A DNA stretch of 64,000 nt, taken from Vicia villosa (lineage: Eukaryota; Streptophyta; Magnoliopsida; Fabales; Fabaceae). A model generated the notes under the pieces. That model made no database searches. It had not been told where the DNA came from and saw only the letters and a program-made list of their open reading frames with translations. A program made the position numbers and the translations under genes. Of this stretch, positions 22,549-34,145 are shown piece after piece; position 1 is the stretch's first letter; the number at the start of each line of letters is the position of its first letter. The stretch spans positions 496,001-560,000 of the forward strand of contig NW_026705569.1 in NCBI RefSeq assembly GCF_029867415.1. Reading direction: 5' to 3'.

Positions 22549-25500
22549 TGTCGCACGCTCGCGAAAATGAACAGAGTCGCCACCAATATATTTATCCCAA
22601 AGAGGGAAAGGAATATCAGAAAACCTAAGGTGAATAAGAACGAGGTCTTTCGACCAGAGATAGGGTACGGGAGTCGGTTACGCAAGGGGAAGGTACTAGC
22701 ACCCCTCACGCCCATCGTACTCGATGGTATCCACCTATGTTTGTTGCTATCTAAAGGGTGTGTTACTTATAAATCTAAAACTTAATGCTAAGGGAATGCA
22801 TGCAAATGAAAGAAAAGAAACACGGGGAAAATAAGGTTTATAAATAGTTGTGCTCGTTCAAGCCCCGCGACTTGATGCCTACGTATCCTTTTCAGGAATC
22901 AGAGCGTCGTAGTTCGGCTCTTTAGTTTTTGTTTGTTTTTGTGTTTTTTAGTTGAACAGTTACATTCGCACTCCGCTGCTCGACCTCTGGAGTCTTAAGC
23001 TGGGAATGGAGCGGAAATAACATGTCCGATTAAAGAATGCCTCGGAGGCGAGATAGAGAAGAGAGTTTGAGCGTTTCGAGGAAATCCCTTAAGCAAGGGA
23101 AACTCGAGTTACTCTTTGGTTTGTGTTTTTTAGAAGTTGGGAACTTACGCCTGAATGGAACCCTTAAGCAAGGGAGCCCCAAGCACTCGAACATCCCTTA
23201 AGCAAGGGAAGTTTCAAGCTTCCATTCCCTTTTTATTAGTCAAAAGTTGATTAGTCATTTTTTAGAAGAGTTTTCTTGGTGTTTTTTAAGGGAAATTAGT
23301 CAGGTAATTGTTAAGTGTTTTTAAAGTTGAAAAGAAAAAGGACTAGCCTAGAAACTAGCCTAAGTATGAAAGGGATTTCTACCTAATGTTGTCATGGTTT
23401 CTACCTATGTTTAGGAGAAAGAGATACATGAAATTTAAGGCAAAAATTAGAAGTCATAAGCAAGAATATCAAACCAAAAAAATATAGTACGAAATGAATT
23501 AAGAAATACTATTATTTTTTTATGTTGATTTTTATGAAGGAAATTGAGTTAGAATTAAGCAAAATGAATCAAACCAAAATTAGCCTAAACTAATATTTTT
23601 ATGAACATTTTTTTTATATCGAAGATTAGTATTAAAGCCTAAAAGTGATGGTAGAAAATTAGTAATTTTTATGGCCTAAAAATAATACAAAATATTAAGT
23701 GAAAACAAAAGGAAACAGGGGGGTGTAAAATTGACTTTATGGTGTGAATAGCAATTCAGGCGCAGGCCCAGGGAATTGGCCCACAGCACTGTTTTTGTTA
23801 GTTTTCTGTTCAGCCAAAAACGGGCCAAGAGGGGTGTGAATAGACTATGGCCCAAGTTGTTTTATTGTTACAGAATTTTTACAGCAAGAAAAATGGAGAA
23901 ATGGGCCATATGGGGGTGGCAATAACAGGTTTCGGCCCAGAGATTTGATTCTTGATCCATACTAACCATCCGGTTATTATTATTCAGAAAAAATGAAATT
24001 AATAAAATTAATCAAAAGAATGAAATGTAAAGAGGAATTAGGTTTACACTCTTGTGACGAATCAGCTTCTCTGAAGAAACTCTTCCCTCTCACGAACGGC
24101 GGCAAACCTTGATGTTTCTCTTCGTGTTTCGTCTCTAACCCTCTCAACCTCAACTCCGGCGCGGCGGTGGCCTTCTCATACGATCCTTCTGATCGTTGCG
24201 ACACTCTTGGTGATAAAGATTCCTTCGCCGAGACCTTGGAGGCGCGAAATAGACGTGCTAACGACGTGAAGGCTTTGGATGAAGCTCTTTGATTCGAATT
24301 GGTTGATGAAGTTTCAGGTTTTGATTACTCTTGCTTCAATTCTTTTTCTTCTTCTTCTTGCTGCCAATCTGATTCAGTGTTTGTATCGTAGTCGATGAGT
24401 ACGAAGATGATGAGGTTGCTTGAAGAAAGTTGCCGAAGTAGAAGTAGCGGAGATGATGAAAGGAGTGGAGGAAGAGCGTATGAAGCGTGTGAAGGTTTGT
24501 GGACGATGAGTGTGAGTTCGAGGTTGCAGAGAGGTTGGTGATTGAAGATTGATGAGTGGTGTCAAAGTGAAGAGGTTGAAGTAGTGAAACGATGGAGGTG
24601 AATGAAGCTGAATGGTGAGAAGTGTGTGGAAGATGGAAATGGAGATTTTGAGGCTCTACCCTTCTTCCTTCAAAGTCTGCAAGCGAGACAATGATGAAGA
24701 CTGATAGTGCTTTTTTTTTGGTCTCCATTGTAGGTGGGTGAAGCTGGCTATTTATAGGAGCAATCATTGGGTGATCATTAGGAATCCTTAGATGTGGGAC
24801 TCAGCATCATAGCTTGCAAGGTATTTTTTCAGTTTCTTGAATGTGGGACTTGCATTTGGTTTCTGATTTTTCTGGTTTTCTGTTAGTTATTTAGGATGGT
24901 TCTTTTTTGGGTTAGTTACAAGTTATGTAGGCTGCTGGTTTGAATGTGGGGCTGCACTGAGTGTTTATTGATGTATGCATGGCATTCTGTGTGGAATGAA
25001 CTGATAGATGCTGAGTTTTCTTTTTTGTTGTTGAATGCTGCAGTTCCTTTTGTTTTGTGTTATTAAATGGGAATGGCTGCTGGTTGGGTTCTGTTATGGC
25101 ATGTGGTAATGTTTGTTAACAGGGTATTTTTGTTTTGGAATTATGCTGAGTGTGTATGTGGTTTGAGAATGGTGCTGTGGATTTTTGCTATTATCTTTTG
25201 ATGCTGAGTTGGTGTTTGAACCGGTTTTTCTTTGTGTGCAGGAGGGTTTAGAATGTATGTACTGTAGGGGATTATAAAGAGGCTGAGTTCTTCTGGCATT
25301 CGTGGTTAAATTTCAAACAAATCAAGACCATTGCTTTTCTAGCTTTTCTACCTCTGACAGCAGACATAGCAGCAAGACCAGAGTTGAAGCATATATGCAG
25401 CTTTTCTTCCAAAGATTTTTCTCTCCTGATGTATTACCGAGAGCCCAACAGCTTGCCTTATATGATTCAGCTCTTGCCAAGACGTTATGTAGGCTGCAAA

Positions 25501-26190
25501 TTTTGATTAGCGAAGTATGTATGCAGACATGTCAGTTCCATGAACGTTGCGCCAAAAGTCGACGCTGACATCCTTGTTGTTTGGATTTTTCTTTTTTCCT
25601 TTTATGTATAGTTCTCTCATGCTAATGTAGTGGAAATGTCCCTTGGATATATTGAATTATAGCTCATAGACAGACTTTGTGAAGGCTAAAAAATGTAATT
25701 ATTCTTGGAATTTTATGATGGATTTTGACTCTTTTACTTCCTTTGCATTGAACAAACATTCTGGTGATGAACTTTGAGTGTTGTGCATCCTTTGAATCTC
25801 ATAATTGGTATGCTAAGAGGATCGCGAAAATACATCATTAGCAATCTTGATCCGATCTTAATCAATAGGAGACTCATGAAAATCTCTTGAATAAATGCCC
25901 CCTTTGCCATCACAAAGATGAACTAAACTTGGAACAGAGTAGAATATCCCTTGAGATTAAACTCCACCCATAATCTTCACAAGCCTTAATCCAACGCACA
26001 TGAAATGTATCTCATCACGAATCAAATGAGACTCTGACCCTTAAAGATCCTCGACCCCATCTCTTTTTTTTATTTTATTTAATGAATGAATGTGAAACCA
26101 TGCCAATGACCTAATAAAGGTATGCTAATGAGACGCAAAGCTTAAGCCAATCAGAAGTTAAATCAGGTGGGCAAATTTCGGGGTGCAACA
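22549..26190 (-). repeat. 5' LTR of LARD
   Basis: 3642 bp, identical in length to 14690-18331 and nearly identical in sequence (differences seen near 22907, 23141, 23282, 23785 and 25791). As the upstream LTR on the minus strand it holds the active promoter: TATA box 24748-24757. Confidence 0.93.
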
Positions 26191-26202
26191 GGCGTGCCAA
26201 TT
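26191..26202 (-). promoter_or_regulatory. Split primer-binding site of the gypsy element
   Basis: Next to the gypsy 5' LTR the minus strand reads AATTGGCACGCC. Across the LARD it continues at 14684 as CAGTGGGACTTGG, so the original site began TGGCACGCCCAGTGGGAC, complementary to a tRNA 3' end. The LARD duplicated GGCGT within it and so destroyed the site. Confidence 0.7.
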
Positions 26203-27189
26203 TGTTTACGGTGATTTCCGGTAAACAACCGCTAGTCTTCCAAACTATAATAAATATGATTTGGTTACTCGCAAGATCGACTAGATTGATCCTAGGACAC
26301 ATAGTCAAAAAGATTGTTATCAATGTTCATTTGAACCATATTCATGATTCGTCTTCTTCAATAAGCGTTGTTCGATTAAAGAACAAGTAATCTTGATAAT
26401 CACTTTGTTATATGTAAGTATGATTTCAATGAAAAGATAAGTAACATAACATATGAAACTAAAAGGACTGTTAAAACGTAAAGAATCTTAGAATGCAGAA
26501 ACGTTAAAGACTTTGAAAATAAATGACATGAAAGTAATTCGAAAGTAAATGACATTAAAGTAAAGATACAGAAATGTAAATGGCAAGAAGTAAATGGAAT
26601 GCAGTAATTCTGAAAGATATTTGAAAACGAAAGATAATACACATGTATTAAAGTGGTGGTGTCATACGTACATTTTCTCAGCGAACTCTTTCTTTTAACA
26701 CTTGATACTTGAGTAAATATGTGAGTGATTTGTACAAAATGAACACACAGAATCCTAACATTAAGACTCCTATTTATACTAGTTTCGACCTTAACGGTCC
26801 TACACTAATCTGCTGCCACGTCTCTCATAAGAACTTCCAGCGACGCCATCTGTTACTTGGACAGTTACGAAACCGTCTTCGAATTTCAAATCTTCCCGCC
26901 TGAGTCCGTCTTCGACGCGTGGCAGTGTATTAAAAACACTACGAAAACACGCTAAGTAGTAATACTTGAATATATTTTATAAATTTTGTCTAAGTCCCCG
27001 AAGACACATACTTTCACTAGCTTTCAGTATTCATTATCTTCATAACGAACTTAGAAATCTTTATTCTCGAAGCATGGCCATCAGTAGCCATTCTTTTATT
27101 TTTAAGGGATGGCCATCAGTAACCATCTTTCCTTCGATTTTCCACTTCTTCGAAGGACAAATATTACAAGACGAAATCTTCAGCTAACA
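26203..27189 (-). repeat. 5' LTR of Tat-type gypsy element
   Basis: 987 bp, paired with 5202-6188. On the minus strand a clear TATA box (TATAAATA, plus-strand positions 26771-26778, within GTATAAATAGGAG) marks the promoter. The LTR is flanked on the right by the target duplication GGTTG at 27190-27194. Confidence 0.95.
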
Positions 27190-28639
27190 GGTTGGTGGAA
27201 GTGATGGTTGGTGGATAGACACTAGTGCCTCTCGCCATGTCTGTTATGATCGTGCTATGTTCAAGACATACACTATTACTGAAGATAAGAAAGTGCTGTT
27301 GGGAGATGCTCACACCACTAATGTTGCTGGAATTGGAGATGTTGAGCTAAAATTCACCTCAGGAAAGACTTTTATCTTGAAGGACGTCATGCACGTTCCC
27401 GAAATTAGGAAGAATCTTGTTTCTAGTTTTCTTTTAAATAAGGCAGAGTTTAGTCAAACTATAGGGGCAAATTTGTACACCATCATTAAGAATGGTATTT
27501 TTGTTGGGAAAGGGTACGCCGCTGATGGCATGTTTAAGTTGAATGTTGATTTTAATAAAGTTTCTCCTTCCGTTTACTCTTTGTGTGATTTTAATATTTG
27601 GCATGCTAGACTTTGTCACGTTAATAAGCGAGTTATTTCTAATGCAAGCGACTTAGGCTTAATTCCTAAATTAAATGTAAATGATTCAAATAACTGTGAA
27701 TGTTGTAGTCAAGCTAAAATAACTAAGACTTCGCATAAATCAATTATTTAAGAATCTAATCCCCTAGATCTTATACATTCTGATATATGCAAATTAGATA
27801 AAACATTAACTAGAAATAGTAAACGTTATTTTATAACTTTTATTGACAATTGCTCTGATTATACTTATGTATACTTAATGAAAAATAAAAGTGAAGTGCT
27901 TGACATGTTTAAGATGTATGTGACTGAAATTGAGAATTAATTTAGTAAGAAGATTAAGAGACTTCGTAGTGATAGGGGAACTGAATATGATTCTGGGTTA
28001 TTCAATGAATTTTATAATAAACATGGAATTGTACATGAGACGACTGCTCCATATTCTCCTGAAATGAATGGTAAATCACAAAGAAAGAATAGAACTTTTA
28101 CTGAGCTTGTTGTTACAATTATGATGAATTCTGGTGCTGCACCTCACTGGTGGGGGAAAATTTTATTGACTGTTTGCTATGTCCTGAATAGAATACCCAA
28201 GTCAAAAATTAAGATCTCACCTTATGAGATATTAAAGAAAAGACAACCAAACTTGTCTTATTTGAGAACTTGGGGATGTCTGGCTTATGTCAGAATTCCG
28301 GATCCCAAACGAGTTAAACTCTCTAGTAGAGCATACGAATGTGTATTCATTGGGTATGCAGCAAACAGTAAGGCATGTAGATTTTATGACCTAAATGCAA
28401 AAGTGATCATAGAATCAAATGATGTTGATTTCTATGAAGATAAATTTCCCTTCAAATCGAGAAATAGCGGGGGCATTCAATCGAGTCCAATTCCTATGAT
28501 AAGAAGCACAGAAAGCAACGGCAATGTAGAAACAGAACTTCGAAGAAGTAAAAGAGTAAGAGTCTCTAAAGACTATGGGTCTGACTATGCAGCTTATAAT
28601 GTAGAAGAAGATCCAATAAATCTTCAAGAAGCTTTGTGA
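27190..28639 (+). pseudogene. copia protease and integrase remnant (outer element)
   Basis: Continuation of the outer copia polyprotein after the gypsy insertion. Protease: WWIDTSASRHVCYD, where Ser stands for the usual Gly of D-T-G. Then the pre-integrase zinc region (WHARLCHVNKR, CECCSQAK), followed by the integrase core with Asp in LIHSDICKL and Asp in RLRSDRGTEY. The third catalytic position, normally Glu in NGxAERKNR, reads NGKSQRKNR, so the DDE triad is lost. In-frame stops at about 27749-27751, 27938 and 28637-28639 break the frame, while the rest stays in a single frame. The downstream segment VFIGYAANSKACRFYDL is the usual integrase C-terminal region of copia. Confidence 0.9.
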
Positions 28640-30155
28640 TCGCTGGATGCTGACTTATGGCAAGAAGCTATTAATGATGAGATAGATTCTCTGGAGTCTA
28701 ACAAGACCTGGCACTTAGTAGACTTGTCTCCTGGATGAAAACCAAACGGTTGTAAATGGTTTTTAAAAAAGAAACTAAAACCTGATGAAACTATTGATAA
28801 ATACAAGGCTCGTCTTGTAGCCAAGGGTTTTAGACAAAGAGAAAATGTAGATTTCTTCGACACCTACTCTCCAGTCACTAGAATTAAATCCATTAGGGTA
28901 CTTATCCCAATTGCTGCTATTTATAATTTGATAGTACACCAAATGGATGTAAAAACAGCTTTTTCAAACGGTGACTTAGAAGAAGAAATCTATATGGAAC
29001 AACCGGAAGGTTTTGTGATCCATGGACAAGAAAACAAGGTCTGTAAGTTAGATAAGTCCTTGTATGGATTAAAATAAGCTCCTAAGCAATGGCATGAAAA
29101 GTTTGATAACTTAATGATATCGAATGGGTACAAAGTGAATGAAAGTGACAAATGCGTTTATTACAAATCTGAGAATCACATTTGCACTATCATATGTCTA
29201 TACGTAGACGATCTACTCATATTTGGATCAAACATTCACGCCGTTAATGCTATGAAATCATTTTTTGTGCAACAACTTTGATATGAAAGACCCCGGAGAA
29301 GCGAGTGTGATTCTTGGCATCAAGATTACAAAATCCGAACGAGGAATTTCTTTGGATCATCCACATTACGTGGAAAAGATCTTAAAGAAATATAATTATT
29401 TTGAATGTAAACCATCGAGCGCACCATATGATCCAAGCATGAAACTGTTTAATAACAGTGGTGAAAGTGTCAGACAGGGAGAATATGCAAGCATCATTGG
29501 CAGTCTTAGGTATGCCACTGATTGTACTAGAGCGGACATTGCATATGTCGTAGGATTGTTGTGTAGGTTTATGAGTAGATCGAGTAATAAGCATTGGCGA
29601 GCTATTGAGCGAGTCATGCGGTACCTTAAAAAGACAATGAACCTCAGTTTACATTATCAGAGATTTCCTGCAGTATTTGAGGGATACAGTGATGCAGATT
29701 GGAATACCTTATCAGATGATTCCAAAGCTACTAGTGGCTATGTATTCAACATAGCCGGAGGAGCTGTATCTTGGAAATCAAAGAAACAGACTATCCTGGC
29801 TCAGTCCATGATGGAGTCTGAAATGATAGCATTAGCAAATTCTAGTGAAGAAGCAAGTTGGTTAAGATGCTTTCTAGCTGAGATTCCTTTGTGGAAAAAA
29901 CATATGCCAGCTGTGTTGATCCACTACGATAGTACCGCGACTATTGCAAAAATAGAGAACCGTTATTATAATGGTAAAAGACATCAAATTAGAAGAAAGT
30001 ACAACACTATTAGAGATTGTATCTCTAAAGAAGTTGTGAAAGTGGATCATGTACGCACTGATGAAAATTTAGCAGATCCTTTGACGAAAGGATTAGCTAG
30101 AGAGAAAGTCTATAATACATCATATAATATGGGACTAATGCCTATAGGAATATGA
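28640..30155 (+). pseudogene. copia reverse transcriptase and RNase H remnant (outer element)
   Basis: RT follows in frame: WQEAINDEIDSLESNKTW, KARLVAKGFRQRENVDFFDT, VHQMDVKTAFSNGDLEEEIY, and the catalytic box LYVDDLLIFGS. Stops occur at about 28738 (after LSPG) and 29074 (YGLK*AP), and a frameshift in the T-run near 29262 moves the rest into the frame 29265-30155. That 296-codon frame is open and holds the RT end and RNase H: GYSDADWNTLSDDSKATSGY, SMMESEMIALANSSEEASW, and the C-terminal LADPLTKGLAREKV. It cannot be functional as a whole. Confidence 0.9.
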
Positions 30156-30682
30156 GTTGCTCATGATGGTAACCCGACCTAAATGATTGGAGATCCCAAG
30201 AAATAGGTTCAATGGGTAATAACAAGTTGTGAGTGATATGAGACGATCATGCTAAAATAAATAAAAGAAGCATGAATCCTGAAGTGATAAGAGGATGAGA
30301 TAATAGAAACTCTTAATGAGATCTATACTCTATATGAAGGGGTACCTAGGCTACATAAGTACTATTGATTGACTCACCTATGTGATTGTGGAACTGGGGT
30401 CGGTTCCTATGGAATTTCGAGGCAAAATTCCTAGAGCCTTCACTAAACCGGGATACACGTGCAGAGCCATTAAAAGCACGGGCTATTAAGAATACACCTT
30501 AAGAAAATGTTGTGTGCGGGTCTGATGTCTGAGATAGAGTTCAAGACAATAGTGTCACTCTTGTTGAATCAGAATCTTACATGCTACGCAAAGGTTCAAG
30601 TCGTAGCCACCTTTGCTTATGCACAATCTTAGAAACGTTTAACGTACTTCTAAAATTCACCTTTTAAATTCAAGTGGGGGAT
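30156..30682 (+). other. 3' untranslated region and polypurine tract of outer copia
   Basis: About 500 bp between the RNase H stop and the 3' LTR, with no frame of note. The last bases, TTCAAGTGGGGGAT at 30669-30682, form the polypurine tract next to the LTR start TGTTGG. Confidence 0.75.
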
Positions 30683-31655
30683 TGTTGGAATACTTGGAAT
30701 GATGGTAATTTGGAGGAGGAGTTGGAATGATTTATTGACGTTAAATGTGCAATAAATGAGCACAAGTAAGAGCTAATATGGAGATGAATTTGAAAAGATT
30801 CATTTTAAGTCCCACATTGGAGGAAACACAAATATTAGTAGTGTATATATATATATATTCCAACTTGGACAATTGTTGTTAGGCCCAAGGGCACCTACAA
30901 TTTTGTAAAGGAGTGAGGACACACCAAAATACAATCATGACACAGCTCGGCTCGATTCGGTCCGGTCCGGTCTAAATGAATTAATTTTTTGGGAGCCGAA
31001 TTAGTGGAAATTAATTTTAATTAATTAATTAATTAATTCGGTGAAAAATTAAATACTATTATTTAAATAGTAGGAAATTAATTAATATGTAATATTAATT
31101 AATTATGAAATGGTGACGTGTCCTCATATGACCAAGTCTTAACCTAAATGTTAACTGGTTACTTGCCCTCCAAGAGTCATATGTGACTTGCTGACCAAGT
31201 GAATAATGGCTACCATGACTGGGCCGGTCCCACTCTCCCACTATATTTTCGCGCATGATTTGGTCCACTCGATTGAATCTTTCTTTGCCTATAAATATAT
31301 TGCCTTCATTCATTTTTTCGGTACTCCAGAATTCACATCTGAATTCTCTCGTCTCTCCCTTATTCTACTTCATCTTACAAAAATATTATTTTCTGTTTTC
31401 GAATGGATTTATTCCAGATACTACGACTGGTTCTTAAACCATCTCTGAAGGTGTATTAGACCGATTCATTACACGTGCAAGTTTGAATCGTATTTCTTGA
31501 AACGAGTTGTTTTATCCTTGAGGCGTCGTGGGTATTTAAGAGCTGTTTTGCATAAATTTGGCAGTACCGCAAAACGTCTTAAAGAAAGCATACCGATCCG
31601 CGACTCAGCCGATAATTTCCTCTATGACATTAATTTTTAAAACCGAAAAACAACA
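30683..31655 (+). repeat. 3' LTR of outer copia element
   Basis: 973 bp, partner of 3132-4110. TATA box at 31290-31297. It ends AAAAACAACA followed by the target duplication ATATG (31656-31660). Compared with the 5' copy it lacks part of the GC-rich block near 3384-3425 and has an expanded TA run near 30845. Confidence 0.93.
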
Positions 31656-31660
31656 ATATG

Positions 31661-32163
31661 TAACTTTGCCGAAAACAAATCTTGTTCATGGGTTATCAAA
31701 AATAAGTTTTGTTGTTTTGACATTTTTAATACGGATACCTCTGTCGCTCTCGAATGAAATTGTGGATTGTTTACAATTACCTTCATCAAAGGCTTCTAAA
31801 TTGCTGCTGATTTATCCTGATAACGTTTCTTAGCATTCGTAGTTTTATTGCATCGGTTCACTTCCTTTCAAAATACTCATCATATAATCCGACTCTGAGC
31901 GAGAGAAAAACTCAAATTTGATTTATTAAATACAAAAGTTCTCTTACCAATTCTTACTAATGAATAACTACTTGTAACGAATATGGATCCTCTGCAGTGG
32001 CTGAATGGTGCTGCTCAATCACAACCATTCATTTCAACCTCCCATGTGCAATCAATAATATTAATTAATATGTGGATGGTAAAGATTGAAGCTGGACAAA
32101 TGTGAATGGCTAAGATTGAAGCTGGACCAAAAACATGAGAGAGGGAGCAGGAGAGGATCTGTA
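31661..32163. other. Spacer; no gene seen
   Basis: This is the DNA that continued from 3126 before the copia inserted. It holds only short frames. A 26-base segment around AAGATTGAAGCTGGAC is repeated twice in tandem at about 32078-32130. Nothing else recognised. Confidence 0.5.
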
Positions 32164-32171
32164 ATTGATAG

Positions 32172-32559
32172 CATGGTTTTAAATTGCGGTCCGCAACCGC
32201 AATTGCACCCGCAATATTGCGGATGCGGTTGCCTCCGCAACTGCATCGTACCGCAATTGCGGTGTGATTTTAAAGTCTTGCTTCCGGATGCATTAGGAAC
32301 CCCATCGGACAATTTTAATCATGTTTTTTTAAGTATTTTCATCAAAAATCAATATATTAGAAGTCTAAAACTCAATTTACTTCTTATATAATGAAAAAAC
32401 ATAACATTAAGTGTTTTTCAATATAATATTTCAAACACTTCCTTTTAAAAATTCACGCCGCAACAGCCGCAATGCGCATCGCAACAAGCGCAATGATCGC
32501 AATCGTAACATCCGCAACCGCAACCGCATCCGCAGCCGCAACCGCAATTTAAAACCATG
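32172..32559. mobile_element. hAT-type MITE with 8-bp target duplication
   Basis: A 388-bp non-coding element with terminal inverted repeats CATGGTTTTAAATTGCGGT and the complementary ACCGCAATTTAAAACCATG. The 8-bp target duplication ATTGATAG (32164-32171, 32560-32567) is perfect, as expected for hAT transposases. Both subterminal regions are rich in CCGCAA/TTGCGG hexamers in opposite orientations, likely transposase-binding repeats. The middle is AT-rich. Confidence 0.9.
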
Positions 32560-32567
32560 ATTGATAG

Positions 32568-33672
32568 TTAGTCTACTAAAAAACTCGTATAGACTAGTAA
32601 TTTCATATCATGGAGCTATTATTACTAATCTGTAACTAGATATTTTGCTTTTATATCACCATTAGAGAGTGCATATGATCATTATTTTCTGCACATTTTT
32701 TGCGATGATATTTTACCTTTTTGGTCATGCCAGTAATTATTTGTCAAATGCTGTATAAAAAGTGATGACGAATAATTCATTTCATTCCATGCTTTTAATT
32801 TGGCGTCTAGTGTACGGAGTTTACTTAGTAATCATGGTTTGTGAGAATCATGATTCAGTGTTTTCAATTTCATCTTCAGCCGAACAGTGGGTTTCACCTT
32901 TTTGTGGATATTTTCGCTAGAAAATACAATCACAAAATTCTTGTAAGTTTTAAGAAAATTTCCATTATATTTTTAAAAAATTCATCAAAAACACTATTAA
33001 AATTTTTTTAGTCAAAGTTTGTATGCAATATGTAAACGAGTCAGTGAAGCCGTGGCAAAGTTAAGTTTGAGGTAGGGGTATCAGGTGGTGCATAGGCATT
33101 TTGTACTGTGCCAAGAAGCAGGTGTTAAGCAAGTGACATGGAGATCGCTCTAAGGAAAGGGAAATCACAATAAAAGAAATGGATAAAATTACAAAAAAAA
33201 AATGCAATGAATTTTCACGAATGATCATGAGTCAATAATTTATTGATTATCTCTTTTAGCGCAAAACATGTGATTGTAGAAACGGATTGATCACTAGTGC
33301 AGCAGGAAAGAAAGCACTTCTACTCAGTCCACCAAAATAGAATTTGCAACCAAATTCTTCCGCTTACAATGTTGGTTGTGAATGGGAAAAGGTCCAAAGA
33401 GAATGCGAACTCATAATCTCAGTGCGACTATGGTTTTGAGAATACATAATAAGTGACTCTCACTTTAGTATAAGGGTTCTATTTATATAATCTCCTATAC
33501 ACATCATAGCTTAAGGTGTAGTGTGTTTCTATAGTTAGTGCTAGCACGTCGTAAGAATGATCCATCGAATCATAAATTAATCTTATTCATTTATTTAATC
33601 TCTTGTTTATTCATTATTTTGTGTGTGTGTGTGACCATGTGTAAGTTCTTACAACGTTAACAATAAATCATC
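32568..33672. other. Spacer; no gene seen
   Basis: AT-rich DNA with no credible frame. A short (TG)n run lies near 33620. I recognise no element ends. Confidence 0.5.
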
Positions 33673-33677
33673 TATTT

Positions 33678-33936
33678 TGTTATGAATAATAGTAAATAGA
33701 TGTGGATGTTCATTTTCCCCAATCTTTTTATATTCCTTAACTCCTATAATTTAAGTTCTTAACCTTTATGTATTCCTTGAGTTAATGGTTGTTATTGGTC
33801 ATGTACTATAAATATGGATCATATTGTAATGTAAATGGTACTTTTGGAAGAAGATAATACAATATTGCTTTCTCTCTTCTCTTTCTCTCCTTCATGTATC
33901 ATTCATCTCTATATTGATTTGGTGAATTTTATAACA
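33678..33936 (+). repeat. 5' LTR of small copia element
   Basis: 259 bp, nearly identical to 37631-37889. A TATA box (TATAAATA) lies at 33807-33814, followed by CT-rich sequence and the LTR end. Confidence 0.93.
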
Positions 33937-34145
33937 CGTTATCAGCACGATACTCTACAACGCGAGTAATGATATAGCCAGGTTCTATGTTATTTTTCTA
34001 ATCTTAATATATTTGAACCAATATAATATAATTCATGATTTTGTTACTATTTTTTTTCTTCATATAAATATGTTTATTTTTTATATATTTTGTAGAGAAA
34101 TTTATTTACCTTGTTCAATAATATTAGATTTCTTTGATCATTCTT

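Larger units (their letters stand above)
14690..26190 (-). mobile_element. LARD: large non-coding LTR retrotransposon, minus strand
   Basis: Two LTRs of exactly 3642 bp (14690-18331, 22549-26190) run TGTCGCACGC to GGGGTGCAACA and are flanked by GGCGT (14685-14689, 26191-26195). The 4217-bp internal region has no gag or pol similarity. A primer-binding site beside the right LTR and a polypurine tract (AAATAGGGGCAAC on the minus strand) beside the left LTR set the orientation to minus. LTR ends and PBS resemble those of Ogre/Tat elements, so it probably borrowed their proteins. I counted about five single-base differences between the LTRs, so insertion is recent. It is the innermost and youngest layer of the nest. 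Confidence 0.93.
5202..27189 (-). mobile_element. Tat-lineage Ty3/gypsy retrotransposon, minus strand
   Basis: LTRs of 987 bp each (5202-6188, 26203-27189) run TGTTTACGG to GCTAACA on the plus strand and are flanked by GGTTG (5197-5201, 27190-27194). Gene order on the minus strand is gag (14612), protease, reverse transcriptase, RNase H, a second RNase H, integrase (7229). Integrase after RT gives Ty3/gypsy; the second, archaeal-type RNase H domain and the DEYPMPVAEMLVD reverse transcriptase signature point to the Tat lineage. The polypurine tract beside the left LTR and the primer-binding site beside the right LTR confirm minus orientation. The element is disabled by stops and frameshifts and by the LARD inserted in its primer-binding site. 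Without the LARD it would be about 10.5 kb. Confidence 0.95.
3132..31655 (+). mobile_element. Outer Ty1/copia retrotransposon, interrupted by nested insertions
   Basis: LTRs at 3132-4110 and 30683-31655 start TGTTGGAATAC and end AAAACAACA. The 5-bp target duplication ATATG (3127-3131, 31656-31660) proves they are the two ends of one insertion. After removing the inserted block 5202-27194 the internal region is about 4.6 kb, in the order gag, protease, integrase, reverse transcriptase, RNase H, which is the copia order. The coding region has many stops and frameshifts, so the element is dead. A standard initiator-Met primer-binding site is not evident after the 5' LTR (sequence ATTTTAAGAGGATT), so it may use another or an internal tRNA site. 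It is the oldest layer of the nest: its LTRs differ at many positions. Confidence 0.95.

Noticed and set aside
32061..32391. Cys/Gly-rich frames (CGCNCGCG) on both strands
   Set aside because: They translate the CCGCAA hexamer array of the hAT MITE.
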